Shown piece by piece: positions 7,223 through 16,587 of a stretch of DNA of 64,000 nucleotides. The DNA is from Olsenella sp. KGMB02461. Its GTDB lineage: Bacteria; Actinomycetota; Coriobacteriia; Coriobacteriales; Atopobiaceae. The notes below the pieces were generated by a model that had not been told where the DNA came from, made no database searches, and was given only the letters and a program-made list of their open reading frames with translations. Both the position numbers and the translations under genes were made by a program. Numbering within the stretch: position 1 is the first letter of the stretch; the number at the start of each line of letters is the position of its first letter. The stretch lies in NCBI RefSeq assembly GCF_012584445.1, contig NZ_JABAHI010000008.1:62001-126000 (forward strand), written 5' to 3'.

Positions 7223-9292
7223 ATGGATCCTACCCAGCAAAACCCGGCTTCCCATGCCTCTGGGCCTCGCGAGCCTCAGAGCGTCCACGACAGTGCCAGC
7301 AAAAGCGATTCTCTGCAGGCGACCACGCCTGGCTCTTCTCATCAGCCCCCCTCGCTGGCAGAGCAGGTGGCCCAAGTACCCAGAGATCCCGGTTGCTACC
7401 TATGGAAAGACGCCTGGGGCCATGTGCTCTACGTAGGCAAAGCCAAAGATTTGCGGGCACGCATGCGTCAATACATCAACGGCGAGGATGAGCGCCCTCG
7501 CATCCGCCTGATGATGCGCGAGGTGGCCAGCTTCGACTATCTGGTGGTGAGCAGCGAGCATGAGGCCTTGGTGTTGGAGATCAACCTCATCCAGCAGCAC
7601 AAGCCTCCCTATAACGTGGCCCTGAAGGACGATAAAAGCTACCCCTTCATCGCCATCACCGAGTCCGACGCCTACCCGGCCATCAAGTACACCCGCGAGC
7701 GCCATCGCAAAGGAACCCGCTACTTTGGCCCCTACACCGATTCGCGGGCAGCACGCGAGACCGTAGACATTGTGCGCAAGCTATGTCCGCTTTGCTCGGC
7801 CAACTGTGCCGAATGGAAAAAGGTCAAGCGCATGCTGGCTTCCCACGACAACCATGTGGACGAGGTGCGCGAGCTTTTGGCCGCCAAAGGGCGCCAGTGC
7901 TTCGACGCCCATGTGGGTCGTGGCCCCGGTGTGTGCATTGGCGCTGTGAGCCCTGAGGAGTACGCAGAAAACGTGGGGGTGGTCACCGAGTTTCTCTCGG
8001 GCCATCGCGCGAAGTTGGCTTCCACCATCGCCCAGGAGATGGAGGGGGCCGCTGCCAACCTAGACTTCGAAAAGGCCGGGCGCTACAAGCGGCGCCTGGA
8101 GACACTGGCCCATCTGGACACCAAGCAGCAGGTCTACTTTGCCAAAGACGTGGATGCCGACGTGGTGGGCATCTGGCGCGAGGAGACGATAGCTGGGGCC
8201 TGCATCTTCTCTGTCCGAGAAGGGCGCATGGTGAGAAGCTGCGAGTTTATCCTGGATCGCGGCATGGACGTGGACGAAGACGAGATCGTGCGCTCCTTCT
8301 TGCAGCGCTATTACGCCCAGACAGACGACGTGCCCGGATTGGTGGATGTGCCCGCCTTGCCCGACGACCCTGAAGCCCAGGAAATCTGGCTCTCAACCCT
8401 CAAAGGGGGCAAAGTGCATCTGCGGGTGCCCCAGCGAGGGGAGCATAAGCGCATCTTGGAGATGGCCGCGCGCAATGCCCGCCACGCCCTCATGCGCTAC
8501 GAGATGCGTACAGGCTACGAGGATGACAGAGCCAACAGGGCCCTGTTGGAGCTGGAGAGCGCGCTGGCGCTGCCGGAACCCCCGCTGCGCATCGAATGCT
8601 TCGACATCTCCACCATCCATGGGTCCCATACGGTGGCTTCTATGGTGGTCTTCACCAACGGTCGGCCCGATAAGAGCCAGTATCGCCGCTTCAAGATCAA
8701 GACGCCCCTCACTGAGGCAAACGACGTGCTCTCCATGGCCGAGGTGCTGGGTCGCCGCTATGCCCCCGAGCGCATGGCCGATGCGCGTTTTGGCGCAAAG
8801 CCCGACCTGCTCATCTTGGACGGCGGCAAACCTCAGCTCAATGCGGCCAAGCGCCAGTTGGAATCGCTGGGGCTTGCCATCCCCATGGCAGGCCTTGCCA
8901 AGTCAGACGAGGAGCTCTTTGTGACCTGGGACGACGCCCCGGTGGTGCTTCCTTCGGGATCGCCCTCGCTTTACCTGGTGAAGCGGGTGCGTGACGAGGC
9001 CCACCGCTTCGCCATCACCTATCACCGGGAGCTGCGAGACAAAGCCATGACGGCCTCAATCTTGGACGAGATTGAAGGCGTGGGACCAAAACGCAAGAAA
9101 GCCCTGCTCAAAGCCTTTGGCTCCATGAAGCAGTTGCGCCAAGCCACAGAGGAGCAGATCGCCGCCACCCCTGGCATCCCAGAGGCGGTGGCCCGCGATG
9201 TCTACGGGGCCCTTAGGGCGTGGGACGAGGAGCTGGGCCGCACCCGCTCCAACGCAGAGCTTCCAGATGCTGCCTCTGATAAGGCCCGTTGA
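7223..9292 (+). CDS. uvrC: Excinuclease ABC subunit C
   Basis: A 689-residue protein starting at ATG 7223 with GAAAGAG upstream. UvrC makes both incisions during nucleotide excision repair. Residues about 60-140 are the GIY-YIG nuclease (PGCYLWKDAWGHVLYVGKAKDLRARMRQY) for the 3' cut. A central Cys-rich stretch (LCPLCSANC ... CFDAHVGRGPGVCIGA) and a UVR motif (MEGAAANLDFEKAGRYKRRLETL) bind UvrB. A C-terminal RNase H-like domain (IECFDISTIHGSHTVASMVVF, LLILDGGKPQLNAA) makes the 5' cut, and a helix-hairpin-helix (LDEIEGVGPKRKKALLKAFGS) binds DNA. The first 60 or so residues are an extra low-complexity leader not needed by the family, so the true start could be later. It heads a block with rapZ and whiA. 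Confidence 0.97.
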   Translation: MDPTQQNPASHASGPREPQSVHDSASKSDSLQATTPGSSHQPPSLAEQVAQVPRDPGCYLWKDAWGHVLYVGKAKDLRARMRQYINGEDERPRIRLMMREVASFDYLVVSSEHEALVLEINLIQQHKPPYNVALKDDKSYPFIAITESDAYPAIKYTRERHRKGTRYFGPYTDSRAARETVDIVRKLCPLCSANCAEWKKVKRMLASHDNHVDEVRELLAAKGRQCFDAHVGRGPGVCIGAVSPEEYAENVGVVTEFLSGHRAKLASTIAQEMEGAAANLDFEKAGRYKRRLETLAHLDTKQQVYFAKDVDADVVGIWREETIAGACIFSVREGRMVRSCEFILDRGMDVDEDEIVRSFLQRYYAQTDDVPGLVDVPALPDDPEAQEIWLSTLKGGKVHLRVPQRGEHKRILEMAARNARHALMRYEMRTGYEDDRANRALLELESALALPEPPLRIECFDISTIHGSHTVASMVVFTNGRPDKSQYRRFKIKTPLTEANDVLSMAEVLGRRYAPERMADARFGAKPDLLILDGGKPQLNAAKRQLESLGLAIPMAGLAKSDEELFVTWDDAPVVLPSGSPSLYLVKRVRDEAHRFAITYHRELRDKAMTASILDEIEGVGPKRKKALLKAFGSMKQLRQATEEQIAATPGIPEAVARDVYGALRAWDEELGRTRSNAELPDAASDKAR

Positions 9293-9295
9293 GGG

Positions 9296-9332
9296 CGAGA
9301 GCCCCTATACTTGAGGGATGGGTTTCTCGGCA
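9296..9332 (+). terminator. Gene-end hairpin with TTCTCGGCA after uvrC
   Basis: CGAGA (9296-9300) with following CCC pairs with GGG and TCTCG (9325-9329). The right arm is the full dispersed word GGGTTTCTCGGCAG. It straddles the base after the uvrC stop and has no U-tract. Confidence 0.35.
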
Positions 9333-9424
9333 GCTCGAGGGCGGCAGGCATGGGTGCCTGGCAAGGCATGATGCGCGGGGTGGCGAGAGATCCCAAATTT
9401 GAAGCATCGGCGAGAGAGGTCATA

Positions 9425-10381
9425 GTGGCAGACCACACACCCTCGGCTTCCTCTGAGGACAAGGGCCTAGAGAATCCCCAGGCGACTCCAACGGCGGCAC
9501 CGGTGGAGACCCCCGATGTGGTGATCATCACCGGCATGAGCGGCGCGGGACGCACGGAGGCCATGCACACCTTCGAGGACCTGGGCTATTACGTCATCGA
9601 CAACCTGCCGCCCTCCATGCTGCTGCAGCTGGCGCGCATCGTAGGCATCGATACCGGCGTGGGCCGCCACCTGGCCGTGGTCTGCGACCTTCGAAGCCAG
9701 GGACTCTTCGACGAGCTCAAAGACGGCATTCAAGAGCTGCACGACCACGAGATATCCACCAAGCTCATCTTTTTGGATGCCTCTGACGAGGTCTTGCGGC
9801 GCCGCTATGCCCTGTCGCGCCGGCGCAACCCCATCGCCATGGAGGGGGAGTCAAACGTCGAGGCTATCGCCCGCGAGCGCCGTCAGCTAGAAAACGTGCG
9901 CCACGGGGCCGATGTCACCATCGACACCTCCTCGTTGCGCCCCATCGAGCTTCGCCGCCGCCTCCAAGGCATCTTCTCTGAGCTGGAAGAGCAGCAGCTT
10001 ATGGATGTGCGCGTCTTCTCCTTTGGCTTCAAGTACGGGATGCCCCAAGAGGCAGACCTCATGATCGACGTGCGCTTTTTGCCAAACCCCTACTGGGACC
10101 CCCAGATGCGCACCCTCACAGGAGAGGATGAAAAGGTTCGAGACTTTGTGTTGGAGCACGCTCAGACCAAGGCGTTCTTCTCGGCCTGGACCCACTTGCT
10201 CGATGCCGTGATGCCTGGCTATGTGGCCGAGGGCAAAAGCTCGCTCTCCATCGCCGTGGGGTGCTCGGGCGGCCAGCATCGCTCGGTGGCCCTCGCGGCT
10301 GCCACGGCCCGCTACCTGGAGGACGAGGGCTATCGGGTGAGCCTCTTCCATCGCGATCTGCCCCGGGCGCAAAGGGGCTGA
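9425..10381 (+). CDS. rapZ: RapZ/YvcJ-family nucleotide-binding protein
   Basis: A 318-residue protein. GTG 9425 with AGAGAGG upstream is preferred; an upstream in-frame ATG (9311) would put the repeat word GGGTTTCTCGGCAG into the coding region. A disordered leader of 30 residues precedes the P-loop GMSGAGRT (37-44). The Arg in place of Lys is usual for actinobacterial members. FEDLGYYVIDNLPP and the C-terminal IAVGCSGGQHRSVALAAATARYL are family signatures. In E. coli RapZ guides RNase E to the sRNA GlmZ and so sets glucosamine-6-P synthase levels; in Gram-positives the role is less clear. It lies directly before whiA. The yvcK gene that normally sits between them is absent here. Confidence 0.93.
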   Translation: MADHTPSASSEDKGLENPQATPTAAPVETPDVVIITGMSGAGRTEAMHTFEDLGYYVIDNLPPSMLLQLARIVGIDTGVGRHLAVVCDLRSQGLFDELKDGIQELHDHEISTKLIFLDASDEVLRRRYALSRRRNPIAMEGESNVEAIARERRQLENVRHGADVTIDTSSLRPIELRRRLQGIFSELEEQQLMDVRVFSFGFKYGMPQEADLMIDVRFLPNPYWDPQMRTLTGEDEKVRDFVLEHAQTKAFFSAWTHLLDAVMPGYVAEGKSSLSIAVGCSGGQHRSVALAAATARYLEDEGYRVSLFHRDLPRAQRG

Positions 10382-10382
10382 C

Positions 10383-11336
10383 ATGTCGTTCACCGCCGAG
10401 GTCAAAGACGAGCTCTCCCGCATAGAAGACCCTTCGCGCTCCTGCCGCGTCGCCGAGCTCTCGGCCCTGATGCGCGTCTGCGGCACCCTGTCCTTCCATG
10501 GATCGGGCACCCACTCCTTGCGCGTCACCACCGAGACCGGAGCAGTGGCCCGCACGGTGATCCGGCTGGCCCATTCGGTCTTCGACTTGGACACCTCGCT
10601 CACAGTGCGCCGCTCGGTGCTTCACAAAACCCGGAACTACCTCATCGAGGTTCCCGATCAGCCCAAGCTGGAGGGCGCGCTGGTGGAGCTGGGCATCTTG
10701 GTTCCCGGCCAGGGACTGGTCTCAGGCATCCCGCCCTTTGTGGTGCCCCAGGCTGCCGATAAGGCCGCCTTCCTTCGTGGGGCCTTCATGGCTGGCGGGT
10801 TTATCGCCGATCCTAGGGGAGATTTTCATCTGGAGATGGCGGTCTCGGGGGAGGGGCTTGCCCAAGGGCTCATCGGCCTGTGCGCCGCCTGCGGGGTCAC
10901 AGCGAGGCTTAACCGCCGCCGCGGCGCCTTTGCCATCTATCTCAAGAGCTTCGACGACATCGCCCGCTTCCTCTTGGTGGTTGGCGCTGCTCGCACTGCC
11001 CGGGCGGTGGGCAACGTGCGCCACTTGAAGTCGGTGAAAAACACGGTCAATCGCTCGGTCAATGCCGAGATGGCCAATGCCCGTCGCGCCTCGGGGGCCG
11101 CTGCAGAGCAGCTGGCGCTCATCGGCCGCATTGAAGCAGGGCCTGGTCTGGACTCCTTGCCGCCGGCCTTGGCTGCTTTCTGCAAGCTGCGCCGGGCCTA
11201 TCCCAACCTGCCCTTAGCAGAGTTGGGCCGCAAAGCCTACCCGCCACTTTCAAAATCTGCGCTCTATCATCGCGTGGTAAGGCTCGAGGCCATCGACAAA
11301 GAGTGGGCCGCTTCTCGCGCCAGCCTCTCTCAATGA
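10383..11336 (+). CDS. whiA: DNA-binding protein WhiA
   Basis: A 317-residue protein whose ATG starts one base after the rapZ stop, so the two are co-translated. It has the N-terminal WhiA domain (MSFTAEVKDELSRI ...), a LAGLIDADG-like fold without nuclease residues (KAAFLRGAFMAGGFIADPRGDFHLEM), and a C-terminal helix-turn-helix (LPLAELGRKAYPPLSKSALYHRVVRLEAI). WhiA controls sporulation septation in Streptomyces and affects division and chromosome segregation in other Gram-positives. In this non-sporing lineage it is most likely a division/envelope regulator. Length and order fit the family well. Confidence 0.95.
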   Translation: MSFTAEVKDELSRIEDPSRSCRVAELSALMRVCGTLSFHGSGTHSLRVTTETGAVARTVIRLAHSVFDLDTSLTVRRSVLHKTRNYLIEVPDQPKLEGALVELGILVPGQGLVSGIPPFVVPQAADKAAFLRGAFMAGGFIADPRGDFHLEMAVSGEGLAQGLIGLCAACGVTARLNRRRGAFAIYLKSFDDIARFLLVVGAARTARAVGNVRHLKSVKNTVNRSVNAEMANARRASGAAAEQLALIGRIEAGPGLDSLPPALAAFCKLRRAYPNLPLAELGRKAYPPLSKSALYHRVVRLEAIDKEWAASRASLSQ

Positions 11337-11657
11337 TGAATAATGCAAGCTCATCGGCTGAAAATTGTTGCGACTTAAGAGAAAATCCCTGCCTGCTGCG
11401 GAGGGGTTTCTCGGTTTGGCTATTTATCGATATGCATAAAAGCCTTACGACGAATCAGCAGGTAAAGCTTGCCGTGGGCGCCAGTTGTCTATCTTTTCAT
11501 GGTCAAATACGCCATCTGCCTGCAGATTTAGCGAACGGATAAGGTTTTCAGCCGAGAAGCTCCCTCCAAGCGTTACTATGCGAGCAGTGGTAATTGATGG
11601 CCTTTCTTGCGCGCATGGAGAGCCCGTGCGGGGGAGGGCCGATGAAAGGAGAAATCC
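11337..11657. other. Leader region of the glycolysis genes
   Basis: This 321-base gap has a bulged hairpin at 11379-11412 (GAGAAA + CCCT pairing with AGGG + TTTCTC) that ends in a copy of the gene-end word, GGGGTTTCTCGG. A second, inverted near-copy (GCCGAGAAG) lies at 11551-11559. TACTAT at 11574-11579 could be a -10 box but has no good -35 box. AAAGGAG before ATG 11658 is the ribosome site of gap. Nothing coding is seen. Confidence 0.5.
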
Positions 11658-12683
11658 ATGGCAGTAAAGGTTGCGCTCAACGGTTTCGGTCGTATTGGCC
11701 GTCTCGTGTTCCGCCAGATGTTTGGCCATGAGGGCACCGAGATCGTCGCAATCAACGACCTTACCAGCCCCGATATGCTCGCTTACCTCCTCAAGTACGA
11801 CTCCACCCAGGGTAACTACGCCCGCAATCACCAGGTAGAGGCTGGCGAGGACTCCATCACCGTCGATGGCACCACCATCAAGATCTACAAAGAGCCCGAT
11901 GCCAACAACCTCCCCTGGGGCGATCTCGACGTTGACGTCGTGCTCGAGTGCACTGGCTTCTACACCTCCAAGGAGAAGGCTCAGGCCCACATCAACGCTG
12001 GCGCCAAGAAGGTCGTCATCTCCGCTCCCGCCGGCAACGACCTGCCCACCATCGTCTACAACGTCAACCAGGACATCCTGACGGCGGACGATAACATCAT
12101 CTCCGCCGCCTCCTGCACCACCAACTGCCTGGCCCCCATGGCCAAGGGCCTCAATGACTTCGCCCCCATCGTGGCCGGCATCATGACCACCATCCACGCT
12201 TACACCGGCGACCAGATGATCCTCGACGGCCCCCAGCGCAAGGGCAACAAGCGTCGCAGCCGCGCTGCCGCCGTCAACATCGTCCCCAACTCCACCGGTG
12301 CCGCCAAGGCCATCGGCCTGGTGCTCCCCGAGCTCAACGGCAAGCTCATCGGCGCTGCCCAGCGTGTGCCCGTGCCCACCGGCTCCATCACCAACCTCTA
12401 CGCCGTGGTTGACAAGAAGGTCACTGTGGACGAGGTCAACGCCGCTATGAAGGCCTACGCTGAGACCATCCCCGAGACCTATGCCTACAACGAGGACGAC
12501 ATCGTCTCCACCGATATCGTGGGCGAGACCCACGGCTCCATCTTCGACGCCACCCAGACCATGGTTCAGGATCTGGGCGACGGCCGCAGCCTGGTGCAGG
12601 TCACCTCTTGGTACGACAACGAGAACTCCTACGCCTCTCAGATGGTCCGCACCATCAAGTACTTCGAGAAGTTCGTCGACTAG
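11658..12683 (+). CDS. gap: Type I glyceraldehyde-3-phosphate dehydrogenase
   Basis: A 341-residue cytosolic NAD-dependent enzyme of glycolysis that oxidises glyceraldehyde-3-phosphate to 1,3-bisphosphoglycerate. The N-terminal Rossmann motif is [16 protein letters not shown]. The catalytic Cys lies in [14 protein letters not shown], the partner His in [10 protein letters not shown], and phosphate-binding residues in [18 protein letters not shown]. The C-terminus [15 protein letters not shown] is typical. AAAGGAG precedes ATG 11658. Codon use is strongly biased to C-ending codons, as expected for a highly expressed gene. A terminator separates it from pgk, so gap can be made in excess of the downstream enzymes. 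Confidence 0.98.
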   Translation: MAVKVALNGFGRIGRLVFRQMFGHEGTEIVAINDLTSPDMLAYLLKYDSTQGNYARNHQVEAGEDSITVDGTTIKIYKEPDANNLPWGDLDVDVVLECTGFYTSKEKAQAHINAGAKKVVISAPAGNDLPTIVYNVNQDILTADDNIISAASCTTNCLAPMAKGLNDFAPIVAGIMTTIHAYTGDQMILDGPQRKGNKRRSRAAAVNIVPNSTGAAKAIGLVLPELNGKLIGAAQRVPVPTGSITNLYAVVDKKVTVDEVNAAMKAYAETIPETYAYNEDDIVSTDIVGETHGSIFDATQTMVQDLGDGRSLVQVTSWYDNENSYASQMVRTIKYFEKFVD

Positions 12684-12734
12684 TTTTCGCTGCGCTTCTT
12701 CGCTGCGGCTCTGTGCCGCTTAGCGTTCATTGAG

Positions 12735-12769
12735 GGCGCGGATAAGGCCAAGCCCTATCCGCGCCTTTT
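12735..12769 (+). terminator. Terminator between gap and pgk
   Basis: GGCGCGGATA (12735-12744) pairs perfectly with TATCCGCGCC (12756-12765), followed by TTTTCATTTG. It ends the gap transcript or lets part of it read into pgk. Confidence 0.85.
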
Positions 12770-12811
12770 CATTTGTCCTTTAGTTTGTCCTTATCTACGA
12801 GGAGGTTCTCT

Positions 12812-14005
12812 ATGGCTTTCACCAAGAAGACCGTCAAGGACATCGACGTCGATGGCAAGCGCGTGCTCATGCGCGTCGACTTCAACGTGCCTTTGGATGG
12901 CACTACCGTCACCGACGACACCCGCATCAAGGCCGCCATCCCCACCATCCAATACCTGGTGGACCACGGCGCCAAGGTAGTGCTCATGAGCCACCTGGGG
13001 CGCCCCAAGGGCGACGGCCCCGAGCCCGAGCTCTCCCTGAAGCCCGCTGCCGATAAGCTCGCCGAGCTCACCGGCTTGGACGTTACCTTCGTGCCCGACA
13101 CCTATGGCCAGGAGGCCGAGGACGCCGTGGCTGCCATGGAGCCCGGCCAGGTAGTGGTCCTCGAGAACGTGCGCTTTGACAAGCGCGAGAAGAAGAACGA
13201 CCCCGAGATCGCCAAGCAGCTCTCCAAGCTGGGAGACATCTTCGTGCTGGACGCCTTTGGCACCGCCCATCGCGCCCAGGGCTCTGTGGTGGGCCCGGCC
13301 GAGTATCTGCCCGCCGTGGCTGGCTTCCTGCTGGAGAAAGAGGTGGACACCCTCACCTCTATCTTCGCCGATCCCGATCGCCCCTTCGTGGCCATCGTAG
13401 GTGGCTCCAAGGTCTCCTCCAAGATCGGCGTCCTGGATCACCTGCTGGATTCTGTGGACACCCTCATCATTGGCGGCGGCATGGCCTACACCTTCTTCCT
13501 GGCCAAGGGCTACACCGTGGGCACCTCCCTCCAGGAGCCCGACTGGGTGGATCGCGCCAAGGAGATGATGGAGAAGGCCGAGAAGAACGGCGTCAAGCTG
13601 CTTCTCCCTGTGGACAATGTCGTGGCTGATCACTTTGGCCCCGATGCCGTAGGCGTGGTCGTCAAGTCCAACGAGATCCCTGACGACATGATGGGCATGG
13701 ACATTGGCCCTGAGACCGCCAAGCTCTATGCCGATGCCATCGCCGGCGCCAAGACCGTCTTCTGGAACGGCCCCATGGGCGTCTTCGAGTTCGACCAGTT
13801 CTCCGACGGCACCAAGGCCGTGGCTGAGGCTGTGGCAGACAACGAGGACTGCACCTCGATCATCGGCGGCGGCGACTCTGTGGCCGCAGTGAACAAATTT
13901 GACCTGGCAGACAAGATGAGCTGGATTTCCACCGGCGGCGGCGCTTCCATGGAGCTCGTCGAAGGCAAGGATCTCCCCGGAGTGGAGGCGCTGCTCGATG
14001 CCTAA
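12812..14005 (+). CDS. pgk: Phosphoglycerate kinase
   Basis: A 397-residue enzyme that transfers the acyl phosphate of 1,3-bisphosphoglycerate to ADP. ATG 12812 follows GAGGAGG. Family signatures are KRVLMRVDFNVPLDG, MSHLGRPKG, the two-lobed layout, FVAIVGGSKVSSKIGVLDHLL, and the nucleotide-binding end FWNGPMGVFEF ... SIIGGGDSVAAVNKF ... WISTGGGASMELVEG. Its last eight bases overlap tpiA, showing coupled translation in a pgk-tpiA-gpmI operon. Codon use is strongly biased as in gap. Confidence 0.98.
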   Translation: MAFTKKTVKDIDVDGKRVLMRVDFNVPLDGTTVTDDTRIKAAIPTIQYLVDHGAKVVLMSHLGRPKGDGPEPELSLKPAADKLAELTGLDVTFVPDTYGQEAEDAVAAMEPGQVVVLENVRFDKREKKNDPEIAKQLSKLGDIFVLDAFGTAHRAQGSVVGPAEYLPAVAGFLLEKEVDTLTSIFADPDRPFVAIVGGSKVSSKIGVLDHLLDSVDTLIIGGGMAYTFFLAKGYTVGTSLQEPDWVDRAKEMMEKAEKNGVKLLLPVDNVVADHFGPDAVGVVVKSNEIPDDMMGMDIGPETAKLYADAIAGAKTVFWNGPMGVFEFDQFSDGTKAVAEAVADNEDCTSIIGGGDSVAAVNKFDLADKMSWISTGGGASMELVEGKDLPGVEALLDA

Positions 14006-14771
14006 CAACCGCATGCCCCTCATCGCGGGCAACTGGAAGATGAACAAGAACTATACCGAGGGCGTCACCCTGGCGCAGGACCTGTCCAATACCTTGGGCA
14101 ACGGCGTCGACGGCGTCGAGGTGGTCGTATGCCCGCCCTTCACCGACCTCAAGGGCGTGGCCGGCGTCATCGACTTTGATCACGCTCCCTTTGGCCTGGG
14201 CGCCCAAAACGTCTATTGGGAGGCTTCCGGCGCCTATACCGGCGAGATCTCCTGTGACATGCTCACCTCGGTGGGGTGCACCTACTGCATCGTGGGCCAC
14301 TCCGAGCGCCGCGATTACTTTGGCGAGACCGACGAGGACATCAACCGCAAGGTGAAGGCTCTTCTGGCTGCTGGTCTCAAGCCCATCTCCTGCTGCGGCG
14401 AGTCCCTGGAGGTTCGCGAGGCCGGCAAGCAGGTGGAGTTCGTGGTGAACCAGATCAAGGCCGATCTGGCTGGCGTCGAGCTAGCCACCGGCGACGAGCT
14501 GGTCATCGCCTATGAGCCCATCTGGGCTATCGGCACCGGCAAGACCGCCACTCCCGATGATGCTCAGGAAGTCTGCGGCGCCATCCGCGAGACCTTGGTA
14601 GAGCTTCTGGGCGAAGACGTCGCCAACAAGGTGCGCGTGCTCTACGGCGGGTCTGCCAAGCCCGGCAACATCGCCGGCTTCATGGCTTGCCCCGATGTGG
14701 ACGGCGCCCTGGTAGGCGGCGCCTCCCTGGTGGCCGCTGATTTCGCTCAAATGGTAGAGAGGGCTATCTAG
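13998..14771 (+). CDS. tpiA: Triosephosphate isomerase
   Basis: A 257-residue TIM-barrel enzyme that interconverts dihydroxyacetone phosphate and glyceraldehyde-3-phosphate. The ATG overlaps the pgk stop by eight bases. Substrate-binding Asn-Lys lie in PLIAGNWKMNK, the electrophilic His in YCIVGHSERRDYFGE, the base Glu in AYEPIWAIGTGKTA, and the phosphate-gripping YGGSAKPGN and DGALVGGASL loops follow. It is complete and has no unusual features. Confidence 0.98.
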   Translation: MPNNRMPLIAGNWKMNKNYTEGVTLAQDLSNTLGNGVDGVEVVVCPPFTDLKGVAGVIDFDHAPFGLGAQNVYWEASGAYTGEISCDMLTSVGCTYCIVGHSERRDYFGETDEDINRKVKALLAAGLKPISCCGESLEVREAGKQVEFVVNQIKADLAGVELATGDELVIAYEPIWAIGTGKTATPDDAQEVCGAIRETLVELLGEDVANKVRVLYGGSAKPGNIAGFMACPDVDGALVGGASLVAADFAQMVERAI

Positions 14772-14773
14772 GA

Positions 14774-16342
14774 ATGACCAAACTCAAGTCCAAAAAGCCC
14801 GCGCTTCTCGTCATCATGGATGGCTTTGGCCTCGCTCCCACCGGCCCGGAGAACGCGGTAAGCCAGGCCAAGCTGCCCTATATTCAGTCGCTTCTGGCCA
14901 CCTACCCCCACACCACGCTGGGCGCTTCCGGCGAGGATGTGGGCCTGCCTGACGGCCAGATGGGCAACTCCGAGGTAGGTCACTTGAACATTGGCGCCGG
15001 CCGCATCGTGTTCCAGGAGCTCTCCCGCATCAACAATGCGGTGCGCGACGGCTCCATCGAGCAGAACCCGGTGCTGGCCGACGCCATGGATGCTGTCATA
15101 GCCAAAGACTCCGTGCTCCACGTCATGGGCCTGGTGTCTGACGGCGGCGTGCACTCCTCCATGGAGCACGCTGAAGCCATCATCTCCATGGCAGCCAAGC
15201 GCGGCGTCAAGCGCGTGCGCGTGGATGCCTTCACCGACGGCCGCGACGTGGATCCCCAGTCCGGCGCCGGCTTCATGGAAGACCTCCAGGCCTTCTGCGC
15301 CAAGGTCTCTAAAGAGACCGGGGCAGACGTCAAGATCGCCACGGTCTCCGGCCGCTATTGGGGCATGGACCGCGACAATCGCTGGGAGCGCGAGGAGAAG
15401 GCTTACAACGCCATTGTCTGCGCCGAGGGTGTGCCCGTGGCTTCCGCAGCCGAGGGCCTGCGCGCCTTCTACGCCGAGGATCCCCGCGGCGACGAGTTCG
15501 CCACCCCAATGATCGTCGAGGGCGCCGCTTTGGGTGCCAACGACGGCGATGCCTTCATCTTCTTCAACTTCCGTCCCGATCGCGCCCGCGAGATGACCCG
15601 CGCGCTCACCGATCCCAACTTCGACGGCTTCACTCGTCAAAAGTGGCCCAAGCTCTCTTGCTTTGTGACCATGACCGAGTACGATCCCGAGTTTGACGTC
15701 GAGATCGCCTTCCCCAAGACCGTGCCTGCACACGTGCTCGCCGACGTCATCGCCGACGAGGGCTTGAAGCAGCTCCACACCGCCGAGACCGAGAAGTACG
15801 CCCACGTGACCTTCTTCTTGAACGGCGGCGTAGAGGCCGAGAAGGAGGGGGAGACCCGCGTGCTCATCCCTTCGCCCAAGGTGGCTACCTACGACCTCAA
15901 GCCCGAGATGAGCGAGCCGGAAGTAACCGAGAAACTCGCCTCTGCCATCCGCGACGACGCCGCTGACGTCTATATCGTCAACTACGCCAACTGCGACATG
16001 GTAGGTCACACTGGCGTGGTGCAGGCTGCCGTCAAGGCCTGCGAGGCAGTGGATGACGGCCTTTCTCGCGTCGTCCCTGAGATTCTGGCCAAGGGCGGCT
16101 TCGCGCTGATCACTGCCGATCACGGCAATGCAGACCACATGTACGACGTGGCCTCTTCCGGTGAGCGTAAGCCTTTCACTGCCCATACCACCAACCGCGT
16201 GCCCTTCATCGTGGTTGACCCCGATGCCCAGCTCAAGGGCATCGAGGACGGCCGCCTCTCCGACATCGCGCCCACCATGCTCGCCATGATGGGCATCGAT
16301 CGTCCTGAGGAAATGACCGGTCGCGTGCTCGTAGAGGAATAG
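14774..16342 (+). CDS. gpmI: 2,3-bisphosphoglycerate-independent phosphoglycerate mutase
   Basis: A 522-residue metalloenzyme of the alkaline-phosphatase superfamily that moves phosphate between C3 and C2 of glycerate through a phosphoserine. The catalytic Ser is in GQMGNSEVGHLNIGAG. Metal ligands lie in VIMDGFG near the start and TADHGNADHM plus AHTTNRVPF near the end. FNFRPDRAREMTRAL is the substrate-binding segment. It starts two bases after the tpiA stop (TAG GA ATG), so it is co-translated. This class usually needs manganese. Confidence 0.97.
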   Translation: MTKLKSKKPALLVIMDGFGLAPTGPENAVSQAKLPYIQSLLATYPHTTLGASGEDVGLPDGQMGNSEVGHLNIGAGRIVFQELSRINNAVRDGSIEQNPVLADAMDAVIAKDSVLHVMGLVSDGGVHSSMEHAEAIISMAAKRGVKRVRVDAFTDGRDVDPQSGAGFMEDLQAFCAKVSKETGADVKIATVSGRYWGMDRDNRWEREEKAYNAIVCAEGVPVASAAEGLRAFYAEDPRGDEFATPMIVEGAALGANDGDAFIFFNFRPDRAREMTRALTDPNFDGFTRQKWPKLSCFVTMTEYDPEFDVEIAFPKTVPAHVLADVIADEGLKQLHTAETEKYAHVTFFLNGGVEAEKEGETRVLIPSPKVATYDLKPEMSEPEVTEKLASAIRDDAADVYIVNYANCDMVGHTGVVQAAVKACEAVDDGLSRVVPEILAKGGFALITADHGNADHMYDVASSGERKPFTAHTTNRVPFIVVDPDAQLKGIEDGRLSDIAPTMLAMMGIDRPEEMTGRVLVEE

Positions 16343-16344
16343 CC

Positions 16345-16385
16345 CCGAGGGGAGCGCTGCAGCCCTTGGTCGCAGGGTTTCTCGG
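16345..16385 (+). terminator. Gene-end hairpin with TTTCTCGG after gpmI
   Basis: CCGAG (16345-16349) pairs with CTCGG (16381-16385), with an inner CCCT/AGGG helix. The right arm GGGTTTCTCGGTA is a near-copy of the dispersed word. A strong terminator follows at 16409. Confidence 0.35.
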
Positions 16386-16408
16386 TAAGGGATGTTCCTA
16401 AGATCTTT

Positions 16409-16450
16409 GAAGCCCACCAAAGGCAACTATTGACCTTTGGTGGGCTTCTC
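16409..16450 (+). terminator. Strong hairpin terminator after gpmI
   Basis: A perfect 15-base stem, GAAGCCCACCAAAGG (16409-16423) with CCTTTGGTGGGCTTC (16434-16448), and a 10-base loop. The tail TCTGTG is only weakly U-rich. Confidence 0.8.
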
Positions 16451-16587
16451 TGTGAGAAAGACGCATCGCAGACTTGCTATATGGATGTGCCCGTAACTTC
16501 TGTGGTAAGGTTGTTCGATGTGGTTCTAGCCAACCTGTTGTTCGGGGCGCACCTTTAAGGCCCCGCGTGTACCTTAAAGGAGTATCT

